Assembly: GCF_000003605.2 (NCBI RefSeq)
Contig: NW_003147629.1
Coordinates: forward strand, 1 to 24,796
Reading direction: 5' to 3'
Source: Saccoglossus kowalevskii
Lineage: Eukaryota > Hemichordata > Enteropneusta > Harrimaniidae
DNA length: 24,796 nt
The notes under the pieces were generated by a model, which did not search any database, was not told where the DNA came from, and was given only the letters and a program-made list of their open reading frames with translations. Shown here piece after piece: positions 9,206 through 21,846 of this stretch (positions within the stretch are counted from its first letter, which is position 1; each line of letters begins with the position of its first letter). A program made the position numbers and the translations under genes.

Positions 9206-10662
9206 TTTCATTTTCTCTCTCTCTCAATTTTATCTTTTTCTCTCATTTTTATATCCCATTCTCATATTTTCTCTTCATAAAATATTTTACTTGCCCTCAA
9301 ACTATTATTTTCACACTTTTTTCGCCAACAAATTTGTTTTGCCTTTCGAACCAATGACCACAAGAGGGCGCACCAGCAAGCCGACGAACAACTTGATTCG
9401 TCATCAGTGTCAATTTACCGTTAAATGCAGCCATTTTCAACACTTGTTTGTCACGGAAAATAAACCCAGTTTCTAAATATATCTTATTCTAGATTATGGC
9501 GCTGTATTTTTTCCAATTTCTCACCGATATTTATTGGATTGCAAACACGGTGATATTAGAAGAAACCAACTTAAATAGTCTTTGATATCTGTTTATACGT
9601 TTCAAAATAATTCCAAGGTATGTGTTTTTGTTTTCATAAAAATGATTACATCTGTGTAACATTTTTCGTTCTAGGAAACTACTACAAACTATGATTAGAG
9701 TTATATCTACGTCTAGCCTAGTTAACTGTTATGAACTAAGATAACTGTATGTACGTCTAGCCTAGTTAACTACTATAAACTACGATAAATATATGTTCAT
9801 GAAGACTAGTTAACTATAATGAACAATGACAATTTTATTTCCGTCAGACCTCGTTAACTACTATAACTTATGATAAATATATATTCATGAGGACGTGTTA
9901 ACTATAATGAACTTTGCTAATTATATTTACGTCAGGCCTAGTAAACTACTATCAACTATTTTAATTATATATTCGTGAAGACCGGTTAACTACGACGAAC
10001 TATGCTAATTATATTTTTGTCAGACCTAGTTAACTACTTTAAACTATGGTAGTTATATGTACGCCAAGATCAGTTACCTAATATAAACTATAATAATGTT
10101 ATCTCCGTCAAGCCTAGTTAAGATCTATGGTAATTATATCTACAAATATATCTGCCCCTCTCACACACAGATAAACTATCTAAATTAAGGAGATTCGCTA
10201 CTCGTAAATATTAGCCGTGAATGAAGAATTGAAATAGGAGTTATATTAATAGACCTAGTATTCTCGTTACGTTAATGCATCGAACTACGGCACCCACAAA
10301 AATGTACCGCCCCACACAAATACAACAAAACAAAACAAACCAACTAAATTAAGGAGGTTCGCTACACATGTATTTATTTGTCATGCGTATGAGTTTTTAA
10401 GTCCAGGGCACACGACATCTAATATTTAAGCATGAAGCAATATGCAAATGAAACTAGGGTCAGAGTACAAATTTCCGACACAATGACTGTATAGTAGTCA
10501 CTAGAAAAGGTGTTGACGGTGTTTGTGGCATTTTACCATCATTAGTCCGTTTCAGTTTTATATACGCCACATTTAGAAATTCTCCACACGATATATAGAA
10601 CAAAACAAGAAGAAACCTTGTCGACGCGATGTGATGTAGTGACTTAAATATGTGATACAGAT
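9206..10662 (+). repeat. 5S spacer 7 (full length)
   Basis: This 1457-bp spacer has the longer CT tract and CTCACCGAT, both shared with spacer 11. Three single-base losses occur close together within the 245-bp block around 9605-9632 (A-run, TATG, T-run). The end carries AAGGAGGTTCGC and GCGTATGAG, shared only with spacer 13. The CTCF-like motif is at 9355-9371 and the octamer at 10442-10449. No gene is seen. Confidence 0.92.
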
Positions 10663-10782
10663 GCCTACGGCCATACCACGTAGAATGCACCGGTTCTCGT
10701 CCGATCACCGAAGTTAAGCTGCGTCGGGCGTGGTTAGTACTTGCATGGGAGACCGGCTGGGAATACCACGTGTCGTAGGCTT
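10663..10782 (+). rRNA. 5S ribosomal RNA, copy 8
   Basis: Consensus 5S sequence with all helices, internal promoter and T5 terminator intact. The flank before it reads GAAATTCTCC, as before genes 5, 10 and 15. Confidence 0.97.
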
Positions 10783-12247
10783 TTTCATTTTCTCTCTCTC
10801 AATTTTATCTTTTTCTCTCATTTTTACATCCCATTCTCATATTTTCTCTTCATAAAATATTTTACTTGCCCTCAAACTATTATTTTCACACTTTTTTCGC
10901 CAACAAATTTGTTTTGCCTTTCGAACCAATGACCACAAGAGGGCGCACCAGCAAGCCGACGAACAACTTGATTCGTCATCAGTGTCAATTTACCGTTAAA
11001 TGCAGCCATTTTCAACACTTGTTTGTCACGGAAAATAAACCCAGTTTCTAAATATATCTTATTCTAGATTATGGCGCTGTATTTTTTCCAATTTCTCACT
11101 GATATTTATTGGATTGCAAACACGGTGATATTAGAAGAAACCAACTTAAATAGTCTTTGATATCTGTTTATACGTTTCAAAAATAATTCCAAGGTATTGT
11201 GTTTTTTGTTTTCATCAAAATGATTACATCTGTGTAACATTTTTCGTTCTAGGAAACTACTACAAACTATGATTAGAGTTATATCTACGTCTAGCCTAGT
11301 TAACTGTTATGAACTAAGATAACTGTATGTACGTCTAGCCTAGTTAACTACTATAAACTACGATAAATATATGTTCATGAAGACTAGTTAACTATAATGA
11401 ACAATGACAATTTTATTTCCGTCAGACCTCGTTCACTACTATAACTTATGATAAATATATATTCATGAGGACGTGTTAACTATAATGAACTTTGCTAATT
11501 ATATTTACGTCAGGCCTAGTAAACTACTATCAACTATTTTAATTATATATTCGTGAAGACCGGTTAACTACGACGAACTATGCTAATTATATTTTTGTCA
11601 GACCTAGTTAACTACTTTAAACTATGGTAGTTATATGTACGCCAAGATCAGTTACCTAATATAAACTATAATAATGTTATCTCCGTCAAGCCTAGTTAAG
11701 ATCTATGGTAATTATATCTACAAATATATCTGCCCCTCTCACACACAGATAAACTATCTAAATTAAGGAGATTCGCTACTCGTAAATATTAGCCGTGAAT
11801 GAAGAATTGAAATAGGAGTTATATTAATAGACCTAGTATTCTCGTTACGTTAATGCATCGAACTACGGCACCCACTAAAATGTACCGCCCCCCCCCCCCC
11901 ACAAATACAACAAAACAAAACAAACCAACTAAATTAAGAGGGTTCGCTACACATGTATTTATTTGTCATGCGTACGAGTTTTTAAGTCCAGGGCACACGA
12001 CATCTAATATTTAAGCATGAAGCAATATGCAAATGAAACTAGGGTCAGAGTACAAATTTCCGACACAATGACTGTATAGTAGTCACTAGAAAAGGTGTTG
12101 ACGGTGTTTGTGGCATTTTACCATCATTAGTCCGTTTCAGTTTTATATACGCCACATTTAGGAATTTTCCACACGATATATAGAACAAAACAAGAAGAAA
12201 CCTTGTCGACGCGATGTGATGTAGTGACTTAAATATGTGATACAGAT
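10783..12247 (+). repeat. 5S spacer 8 (full length, C13 tract)
   Basis: This 1465-bp spacer has TTTTACATCCC and TTTCATCAAAATG, both shared with spacer 12. One GTTAAC in the subrepeats is changed to GTTCAC near 11431. A C13 run lies at 11888-11900. The CTCF-like motif is at 10930-10946 and the octamer at 12027-12034. No gene is seen. Confidence 0.92.
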
Positions 12248-12367
12248 GCCTACGGCCATACCACGTAGAATGCACCGGTTCTCGTCCGATCACCGAAGTT
12301 AAGCTGCGTCGGGCGTGGTTAGTACTTGCATGGGAGACCGGCTGGGAATACCACGTGTCGTAGGCTT
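12248..12367 (+). rRNA. 5S ribosomal RNA, copy 9
   Basis: Consensus 5S sequence with intact internal promoter and T5 terminator; preceded by a C13 run. Confidence 0.97.
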
Positions 12368-13833
12368 TTTCATTTTCTCTCTCTCAATTTTATCTTTTTC
12401 TCTCATTTTTATATCCCATTCTCATATTTTCTTTTCATAAAATATTTTACTTGCCCTCAAACTATTATTTTCACACTTTTTTCGCCAACAAATTTGTTTT
12501 GCCTTTCGAACCAATGACCACAAGAGGGCGCACCACCAAGCCGACGAACAACTTGATTCGTCATCAGTGTCAATTTACCGTTAATCGCATCCATTTTCAA
12601 CACTTGTTTGTCACGGAAAATAAACCCAGTTTCTAAATATATCTTATTCTAGATTATGGCGCTGTATTTTTTCCAATTTCTCACTGATATTTATTGGATT
12701 GCAAACACGGTGATATTAGAAGAAACCAACTTAAATAGTCTTTGATATCTGTTTATACGTTTCAAAAATAATTCCAAGGTATTGTGTTTTTTGTTTTCAT
12801 AAAAAAGATTACATCTGTGTAACATTTTTCGTTCTAGGAAACTACTACAAACTATGATTAGAGTTATATCTACGTCTAGCCTAGTTAACTGTTATGAACT
12901 AAGATAACTGTATGTACGTCTAGCCTAGTTAACTACTATAAACTACGATAAATATATGTTCATGAAGACTAGTTAACTATAATGAACAATGACAATTGTA
13001 TTTGCGTCAGACCTCGTTAACTACTATAACTTATGATAAATATATATTCATGAGGACGAGTTAACTATAATGAATTATGCTAATTATATTTACGTCAGGC
13101 CTAGTAAACTATACTATCAACTATTTTAATTATATATTCGTTAAGACCGGTTAACTACGACGAACTATGCTAATTATATTTTCGTCAGACCGAGTTAACT
13201 ACTTTAAACTATGATAGTTATATGTACGCCAAGATCAGTTACCTAATATAAACTATAATAATGTTATCTCCGTCAAGCCTAGTTATGATCTATGGTAATT
13301 ATATCTACAAATATATCTGCCCCTCTCACACACAGATAAACTATCTAAATTAAGGAGATTCGCTACTCGTAAATATTAGCCGTGAATGAAGAATTGAAAT
13401 AGGAGTTATATTAATAGACCTAGTATTCTCGTTACGTTAATGCATCGAACTACGGCACCCACTAAAATGTACCGCCCCCCCCCCCCACAAATACAACAAA
13501 ACAAAACAAACCAACTAAATTAAGAGGGTTCGCTACACATGTATTTATTTGTCATGCGTACGAGTTTTTAAGTCCAGGGCACACGACATCTAATATTTAA
13601 GCATGAAGCAATATGCAAATGAAACTAGGGTCAGAGTACAAATTTCCGACACAATGACTGTATAGTAGTCACTAGAAAAGGTGTTGACGGTGTTTGTGGC
13701 ATTTTACCATCATTAGTCCGTTTCAGTTTTATATACGCCACATTTAGAAATTCTCCACACGATATATAGAACAAAACAAGAAGAAACCTTGTCGACGCGA
13801 TGTGATGTAGTGACTTAAATATGTGATACAGAT
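12368..13833 (+). repeat. 5S spacer 9 (full length, C12 tract)
   Basis: This 1466-bp spacer has the AATCGCATCC / AAAAAAGATT / AATTGTATTTGCG marker set of spacers 5 and 10 and the TTTTCTTTTCAT variant shared with spacer 10. A C12 run is at 13475-13486. The CTCF-like motif is at 12515-12531 and the octamer at 13613-13620. No gene is seen. Confidence 0.92.
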
Positions 13834-13953
13834 GCCTACGGCCATACCACGTAGAATGCACCGGTTCTCGTCCGATCACCGAAGTTAAGCTGCGTCGGGC
13901 GTGGTTAGTACTTGCATGGGAGACCGGCTGGGAATACCACGTGTCGTAGGTTT
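13834..13953 (+). rRNA. 5S ribosomal RNA, copy 10 (C118T)
   Basis: This copy differs only at position 118 (base 13951, C to T). The closing pair of helix I becomes G1-U118, and the terminator grows from T5 to T6. Termination could then fall one base earlier relative to the stem. The rest of the gene is consensus. Confidence 0.96.
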
Positions 13954-13956
13954 TTT
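13951..13956 (+). terminator. Extended T6 terminator, copy 10
   Basis: The C118T change fuses with the normal T5 run to give T6, the only terminator of different length in the window. It overlaps the last bases of the mature 5S. Confidence 0.85.
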
Positions 13957-15405
13957 CATTTTCTCTCTCTCAATTTTATCTTTTTCTCTCATTTTTATAT
14001 CCCATTCTCATATTTTCTTTTCATAAAATATTTTACTTGCCCTCAAACTATTATTTTCACACTTTTTTCGCCAACAAATTTGTTTTGCCTTTCGAACCAA
14101 TGACCACAAGAGGGCGCACCACCAAGCCGACGAACAACTTGATTCGTCATCAGTGTCAATTTACCGTTAATCGCATCCATTTTCAACACTTGTTTGTCAC
14201 GGAAAATAAACCCAGTTTCTAAATATATCTTATTCTAGATTATGGCGCTGTATTTTTTCCAATTTCTCACTGATATTTATTGGATTGCAAACACGGTGAT
14301 ATTAGAAGAAACCAACTTAAATAGTCTTTGATATCTGTTTATACGTTTCAAAAATAATTCCAAGGTATTGTGTTTTTTGTTTTCATAAAAAAGATTACAT
14401 CTGTGTAACATTTTTCGTTCTAGGAAACTACTACAAACTATGATTAGAGTTATATCTACGTCTAGCCTAGTTAACTGTTATGAACTAAGATGTACGTCTA
14501 GCCTAGTTAACTACTATAAACTACGATAAATATATGTTCATGAAGACTAGTTAACTATAATGAACAATGACAATTGTATTTGCGTCAGACCTCGTTAACT
14601 ACTATAACTTATGATAAATATATATTCATGAGGACGAGTTAACTATAATGAACTATGCTAATTATATTTACGTCAAGCCTAGTAAACTATACTATCAACT
14701 ATTTTAATTATATATTCGTTAAGACCGGTTAACTACGACGAACTATGCTAATTATATTTTCGTCAGACCGAGTTAACTACTTTAAACTATGATAGTTATA
14801 TGTACGCCAAGATCAGTTACCTAATATAAACTATAATAATGTTATCTCCGTCAAGCCTAGTTATGATCTATGGTAATTATATCTACAAATATATCTGCCC
14901 CTCTCACACACAGATAAACTATCTAAATTAAGGAGATTCGCTACTCGTAAATATTAGCCGTGAATGAAGAATTGAAATAGGAGTTATATTAATAGACCTA
15001 GTATTCTCGTTACGTTAATGCATCGAACTACGGCACCCACTAAAATGTACCGCCCCCCACAAATACAACAAACAAAACAAACCCAACTAAATTAAGAGGG
15101 TTCGCTACACATGTATTTATTTGTCATGCGTACGAGTTTTTAAGTCCAGGGCACACGACATCTAATATTTAAGCATGAAGCAATATGCAAATGAAACTAG
15201 GGTCAGAGTACAAATTTCCGACACAATGACTGTATAGTAGTCACTAGAAAAGGTGTTGACGGTGTTTGTAGCATTTTACCATCATTAGTCCGTTTGAGTT
15301 TTATATACGCCACATTTAGGAATTTTCCACACGATATATAGAACAAAACAAGAAGAAACCTTGTCGACGCGATGTGATGTAGTGACTTAAATATGTGATA
15401 CAGAT
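13954..15405 (+). repeat. 5S spacer 10 (full length, 8-bp deletion)
   Basis: This 1452-bp spacer belongs to the spacer 5/9 subtype. Eight bases are missing from the first complete subrepeat at about 14490, where AACTAAGA runs directly into TGTACG. The C-run is only six long (15053-15058) but lacks the CACA found in non-polyC units, so it looks like a contracted C-tract. The CTCF-like motif is at 14101-14117 and the octamer at 15185-15192. No gene is seen. Confidence 0.92.
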
Positions 15406-15525
15406 GCCTACGGCCATACCACGTAGAATGCACCGGTTCTCGTCCGATCACCGAAGTTAAGCTGCGTCGGGCGTGGTTAGTACTTGCATGGGAGACCGGC
15501 TGGGAATACCACGTGTCGTAGGCTT
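15406..15525 (+). rRNA. 5S ribosomal RNA, copy 11
   Basis: Consensus 5S sequence with T5 terminator. Its upstream flank has GTTTGAG instead of GTTTCAG, shared only with the partial flank at the window end. Confidence 0.97.
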
Positions 15526-16984
15526 TTTCATTTTCTCTCTCTCTCAATTTTATCTTTTTCTCTCATTTTTATATCCCATTCTCATATTTTCTCTTCATAA
15601 AATATTTTACTTGCCCTCAAACTATTATTTTCACACTTTTTTCGCCAACAAATTTGTTTTGCCTTTCGAACCAATGACCACAAGAGGGCGCACCAGCAAG
15701 CCGACGAACAACTTGATTCGTCATCAGTGTCAATTTACCGTTAAATGCAGCCATTTTCAACACTTGTTTGTCACGGAAAATAAACCCAGTTTCTAAATAT
15801 ATCTTATTCTAGATTATGGCGCTGTATTTTTTCCAATTTCTCACCGATATTTATTGGATTGCAAACACGGTGATATTAGAAGAAACCAACTTAAATAGTC
15901 TTTGATATCTGTTTATACGTTTCAAAAATAATTCCAAGGTATTGTGTTTTTTGTTTTCATAAAAATGATTACATCTGTGTAACATTTTTCGTTCTAGGAA
16001 ACTACTACAAACTATGATTAGAGTTATATCTACGTCTAGCCTAGTTAACTGTTATGAACTAAGATAACTGTATGTACGTCTAGCCTAGTTAACTACTATA
16101 AACTACGATAAATATATGTTCATGAAGACTAGTTAACTATAATGAACAATGATAATTTTATTTCCGTCAGACCTCGTTAACTACTATAACTTATGATAAA
16201 TATATATTCATGAGGACGAGTTAAGTATAATGAACTATGCTAATTATATTTACGTCAGGCCTAGTAAACTACTATCAACTATTTTAATTATATATTCGTT
16301 AAGACCGGTTAACTACGACGAACTATGCTAATTATATTTTCGTCAGACCGAGTTAACTACTTTAAACTATGATAGTTATATGTACGCCAAGATCAGTTAC
16401 CTAATATAAACTATAATAATGTTATCTCCGTCAAGCCTAGTTAAGATCTATGGTAATTATATCTACAAATATATCTGCCCCTCTCACACACAGATAAACT
16501 AACTAAATTAAGGAGATTCGCTCCACGTAAATATTAGCCGTGAATGAAGAATTGAAATAGGAGTTATATTAATAGACCTAGTATTCTCGTTACGTTAACT
16601 TGAATGCATCGAACTACGGCACCCACAAAAATGTACCGCCCCACACAAATACAACAAAACAAAACAAACCAACTAAATTAAGAGGGTTCGCTACACATGT
16701 ATTTATTTGTCATGCGTACGAGTTTTGAAGTCCAGGGCACACGACATCTAATATTTAAGCATGAAGCAATATGCAAACGAAACTAGGGTCAGAGTACAAA
16801 TTTCCGACACAATGACTGTATAGTAGAAAAGGTGTTGACGGTGTTTGTGGCATTTTACCATCATTAGTCCGTTTCAGTTTTATATACGCCACATTTAGGA
16901 ATTTTCCACACGATATATAGAACAAAACAAGAAGAAACCTTGTCGACGCGATGTGATGTAGTGACTTAAATATGTAATACAGAT
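15526..16984 (+). repeat. 5S spacer 11 (full length, small indels)
   Basis: This 1459-bp spacer shares the longer CT tract and CTCACCGAT with spacer 7. It has a private six-base insertion (CTTGAA, 16599-16604). Near 16826 seven bases are lost between two TAG repeats, which shifts its octamer variant ATGCAAAC (16771-16778) to -214. The CTCF-like motif is at 15675-15691. No gene is seen. Confidence 0.92.
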
Positions 16985-17104
16985 GCCTACGGCCATACCA
17001 CGTAGAATGCACCGGTTCTCGTCCGATCACCGAAGTTAAGCTGCGTCGGGCGTGGTTAGTACTTGCATGGGAGACCGGCTGGGAATACCACGTGTCGTAG
17101 GCTT
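16985..17104 (+). rRNA. 5S ribosomal RNA, copy 12
   Basis: Consensus 5S sequence with T5 terminator. Its near-upstream flank reads ATATGTAATACAG, shared only with gene 13. Confidence 0.97.
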
Positions 17105-18563
17105 TTTCATTTTCTCTCTCTCAATTTTATCTTTTTCTCTCATTTTTACATCCCATTCTCATATTTTCTCTTCATAAAATATTTTACTTGCCCTCAAACT
17201 ATTATTTTCACACTTTTTTCGCCAACAAATTTGTTTTGCCTTTCGAACCAATGACCACAAGAGGGCGCACCAGCAAGCCGACGAACAACTTGATTCGTCA
17301 TCAGTGTCAATTTACCGTTAATCGCAGCCATTTTCAACACTTGTTTGTCACGGAAAATAAACCCAGTTTCTAAATATATCTTATTCTAGATTATGGCGCT
17401 GTATTTTTTCCAATTTCTCACTGATATTTATTGGATTGCAAACACGGTGATATTAGAAGAAACCAACTTAAATAGTCTTTGATATCTGTTTATACGTTTC
17501 AAAAATAATTCCAAGGTATTGTGTTTTTTGTTTTCATCAAAATGATTACATCTGTGTAACATTTTTCGTTCTAGGAAACTACTACAAACTATGATTAGAG
17601 TTATATCTACGTCTAGCCTAGTTAACTGTTATGAACTAAGATAACTGTATGTACGTCTAGCCTAGTTAACTACTATAAACTACGATAAATATATGTTCAT
17701 GAAGACTAGTTAACTATAATGAACAATGACAATTTTATTTCCGTCAGACCTCGTTAACTACTATAACTTATGATAAATATATATTCATGAGGACGTGTTA
17801 ACTATAATGAACTTTGCTAATTATATTTACGTCAGGCCTAGTAAACTACTATCAACTATTTTAATTATATATTCGTGAAGACCGGTTAACTACGACGAAC
17901 TATGCTAATTATATTTTTGTCAGACCTAGTTAACTACTTTAAACTATGGTAGCTATATGTACGCCAAGATCAGTTACCTAATATAAACTATAATAATGTT
18001 ATCTCCGTCAAGCCTAGTTAAGATCTATGGTAATTATATCTACAAATATATCTGCCCCTCTCGCACACAGATAAACTAACTAAATTAAGGAGATTCGCTC
18101 CACGTAAATATTAGCCGTGAATGAAGAATTGAAATAGAAGTTATATTAATAGACCTAGTATTATCGTTACGTTAATGCATCGAAACTACGGCACCCACTA
18201 AAATGTACCGCCCCACACAAATACAACAAAACAAAACAAACCAACTAAATTAAGAGGGTTCGCTACACATGTATTTATTTGTCATGCGTACGAGTTTTTA
18301 AGTCCAGGGCACACGACATCTAATATTTAAGCATGAAGCAATATGCAAATGAAACTAGGGTCAGGGTACAAATTTCCGACACAATGACTGTATAGTAGTC
18401 ACTAGAAAAGGTGTTGACGGTGTTTGTGGCATTTTACCATCATTAGTCCGTTTCAGTTTTATATACGCCACATTTAGGAATTTTCCACACGATATATAGA
18501 ACAAAACAAGAAGAAACCTTGTCGACGCGATGTGATGTAGTGACTTAAATATGTAATACAGAT
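17105..18563 (+). repeat. 5S spacer 12 (full length)
   Basis: This 1459-bp spacer is a visible mosaic. It has TTTTACATCCC and TTTCATCAAAATG like spacer 8, AATCGCAGCC (half of the spacer 5/9/10 marker), then TAGCTATATG, CTCGCACAC and TCCACG like spacer 3. The CTCF-like motif is at 17252-17268 and the octamer at 18343-18350. No gene is seen. Confidence 0.92.
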
Positions 18564-18683
18564 GCCTACGGCCATACCACGTAGAATGCACCGGTTCTCG
18601 TCCGATCACCGAAGTTAAGCTGCGTCGGGCGTGGTTAGTACTTGCATGGGAGACCGGCTGGGAATACCACGTGTCGTAGGCTT
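18564..18683 (+). rRNA. 5S ribosomal RNA, copy 13
   Basis: Consensus 5S sequence, internal promoter and T5 terminator intact. It shares the ATATGTAATACAG flank with gene 12, its direct neighbour. Confidence 0.97.
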
Positions 18684-20140
18684 TTTCATTTTCTCTCTCT
18701 CAATTTTATCTTTTTCTCTCATTTTTACATCCCATTCTCATATTTTCTCTTCATAAAATATTTTACTTGCCCTCAAACTATTATTTTCACACTTTTTTCG
18801 CCAACAAATTTGTTTTGCCTTTCGAACCAATGACCACAAGAGGGCGCACCACCAAGCCGACGAACAACTTGATTCGTCATCAGTGTCAATTTACCGTTAA
18901 ATGCAGCCATTTTCAACACTTGTTTGTCACGGAAAATAAACCCAGTTTCTAAATATATCTTATTCTAGATTATGGCGCTGTATTTTTTCCAATTTCTCAC
19001 TGATATTTATTGGATTGCAAACACGGTGATATTAGAAGAAACCAACTTAAATAGTCTTTGATATCTGTTTATACGTTTCAAAAATAATTCCAAGGTATTG
19101 TGTTTTTTGTTTTCATAAAAATGATTACATCTGTGTAACATTTTTCGTTCTAGGAAACTACTACAAACTATGATTAGAGTTATATCTACGTCTAGCCTAG
19201 TTAACTGTTATGAACTAAGATAACTGTATGTACGTCTAGCCTAGTTAACTACTATAAACTACGATAAATATATGTTCATGAAGACTAGTTAACTATAATG
19301 AACAATGACAATTTTATTTCCGTCAGACCTCGTTAACTACTATAAATTATGATAAATATATATTCATGAGGACGTGTTAACTATAATGAACTTTGCTAAT
19401 TATATTTACGTCAGGCCTAGTAAACTACTATCAACTATTTTAATTTTATATTCGTGAAGACCGGTTAACTACGACGAACTAAGCTAATTATATTTTTGTC
19501 AGACCTAGTTACTACTTTAAACTATGGTAGTTATATGTACGCCAAGATCAGTTACCTAATATAAACTATAATAATGTTATCTCCGTCAAGCCTAGTTAAG
19601 ATCTATGGTAATTATATCTACAAATATATCTGCCCCTCTCACACACAGATAAACTATCTAAATTAAGGAGATTCGCTACTCGTAAATATTAGCCGTGAAT
19701 GAAGAATTGAAATAGGAGTTATATTAATAGACCTAGTATTCTCGTTACGTTAATGCATCGAACTACGGCACCCACAAAAATGTACCGCCCCACACAAATA
19801 CAACAAAACAAAACAAACCAACTAAATTAAGGAGGTTCGCTACACATGTATTTATTTGTCATGCGTATGAGTTTTTAAGTCCAGGGCACACGACATCTAA
19901 TATTTAAGCATGAAGCAATATGCAAATGAAACTAGGGTCAGAGTACAAATTTCCGACACAATGACTGTATAGTAGTCACTAGAAAAGGTGTTGACGGTGT
20001 TTGTGGCATTTTACCATCATTAGTCCGTTTCAGTTTTATATACGCCACATTTAGGAATTTTCCACACGATATATAGAACAAAACAAGAAAAAACCTTGTC
20101 GACGCGATGTGATGTAGTGACTTAAATATGTGATACAGAT
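18684..20140 (+). repeat. 5S spacer 13 (full length)
   Basis: This 1457-bp spacer is of the CACCACCAAG subtype but without AATCGCATCC. It has several private subrepeat changes (ATAAATTATG near 19346, TTTTATATTCG, AACTAAGC, a lost A in AGTTACTAC). The end matches spacer 7 (AAGGAGGTTCGC, GCGTATGAG). The CTCF-like motif is at 18831-18847 and the octamer at 19920-19927. No gene is seen. Confidence 0.92.
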
Positions 20141-20260
20141 GCCTACGGCCATACCACGTAGAATGCACCGGTTCTCGTCCGATCACCGAAGTTAAGCTGC
20201 GTCGGGCGTGGTTAGTACTTGCATGGGAGACCGGCTGGGAATACCACGTGTCGTAGGCTT
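20141..20260 (+). rRNA. 5S ribosomal RNA, copy 14
   Basis: Consensus 5S sequence with T5 terminator. The flank just upstream has a longer A-run (CAAGAAAAAACC), a private single-base change. Confidence 0.97.
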
Positions 20261-21726
20261 TTTCATTTTCTCTCTCTCAATTTTATCTTTTTCTCTCATT
20301 TTTATATCCCATTCTCATATTTTCTCTTCATAAAATATTTTACTTGCCCTCAAACTATTATTTTCACACTTTTTTCGCCAACAAATTTGTTTTGCCTTTC
20401 GAACCAATGACCACAAGAGGACGCACCACCAAGCCGACGAACAACTTGATTCGTCATCAGTGTCAATTTACCGTTAAATGCAGCCATTTTCAACACTTGT
20501 TTGTCACGGAAAATAAACCCAGTTTCTAAATATATCTTATTCTAGATTATGGCGCTGTATTTTTTCCAATTTCTCACTGATATTTATTGGATTGCAAACA
20601 CGGTGATATTAGAAGAAACCAACTTAAATAGTCTTTGATATCTGTTTATACGTTTCAAAAATAATTCCAAGGTATTGTGTTTTTTGTTTTCATAAAAAAG
20701 ATTACATCTGTGTAACATTTTTCGTTCTAGGAAACTACTACAAACTATGATTAGAGTTATATCTACGTCTAGCCTAGTTAACTGTTATGAACTAAGATAA
20801 CTGTATGTACGTCTAGCCTAGTTAACTACTATAAACTACGATAAATATATGTTCATGAAGACTAGTTAACTATAATGAACAATGACAATTGTATTTCCGT
20901 CAGACCTCGTTAACTACTATAACTTATGATAAATATATATTCATGAGGACGAGTTAACTATAATGAACTATGCTAATTATATTTACGTCAGGCCCAGTAA
21001 ACTATACTATCAACTATTTTAATTATATATTCGTTAAGACCGGTTAACTACGACGAACTATGCTAATTATATTTTCGTCAGACCGAGTTAACTACTTTAA
21101 ACTATGATAGTTATATGTACGCCAAGATCAGTTACCTAATATAAACTATAATAATGTTATCTCCGTCAAGCCTAGTTAAGATCTATGGTAATTATACCTA
21201 CAAATATATCTGCCCCTCTCACACACAGATAAACTATCTAAATTAAGGAGATTCGCTACTCGTAAATATTAGCCGTGAATGAAGAATTGAAATAGGAGTT
21301 ATATTAATAGACCTAGTATTCTCGTTACGTTAATGCATCGAACTACGGCACCCACTAAAATGTACCGCCCCCCCCCCCCACAAATACAACAAAACAAAAC
21401 AAACCAACTAAATTAAGAGGGTTCGCTACACATGTATTTATTTGTCATGCGTACGAGTTTTTAAGTCCAGGGCACACGACATCTAATATTTAAGCATGAA
21501 GCAATATGCAAATGAAACTAGGGTCAGAGTACAAATTTCCGACACAATGACTGTATAGTAGTCACTAGAAAAGGTGTTGACGGTGTTTGTGGCATTTTAC
21601 CATCATTAGTCCGTTTCAGTTTTATATACGCCACATTTAGAAATTCTCCACACGATATATAGAACAAAACAAGAAGAAACCTTGTCGACGCGATGTGATG
21701 TAGTGACTTAAATATGTGATACAGAT
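20261..21726 (+). repeat. 5S spacer 14 (full length, C12 tract, altered CTCF-like motif)
   Basis: This 1466-bp spacer is the only one with a changed CTCF-like motif (20408-20424, GAGGACGC, G to A at 20421). It has AAAAAAGATT and AATTGTATTTCCG, shared with spacer 15, and a C12 run at 21368-21379. The octamer is exact at 21506-21513. No gene is seen. Confidence 0.92.
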
Positions 21727-21846
21727 GCCTACGGCCATACCACGTAGAATGCACCGGTTCTCGTCCGATCACCGAAGTTAAGCTGCGTCGGGCGTGGTTA
21801 GTACTTGCATGGGAGACCGGCTGGGAATACCACGTGTCGTAGGCTT
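21727..21846 (+). rRNA. 5S ribosomal RNA, copy 15
   Basis: Consensus 5S sequence with intact promoter and T5 terminator; preceded by a C12 run and the GAAATTCTCC flank variant. Confidence 0.97.
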
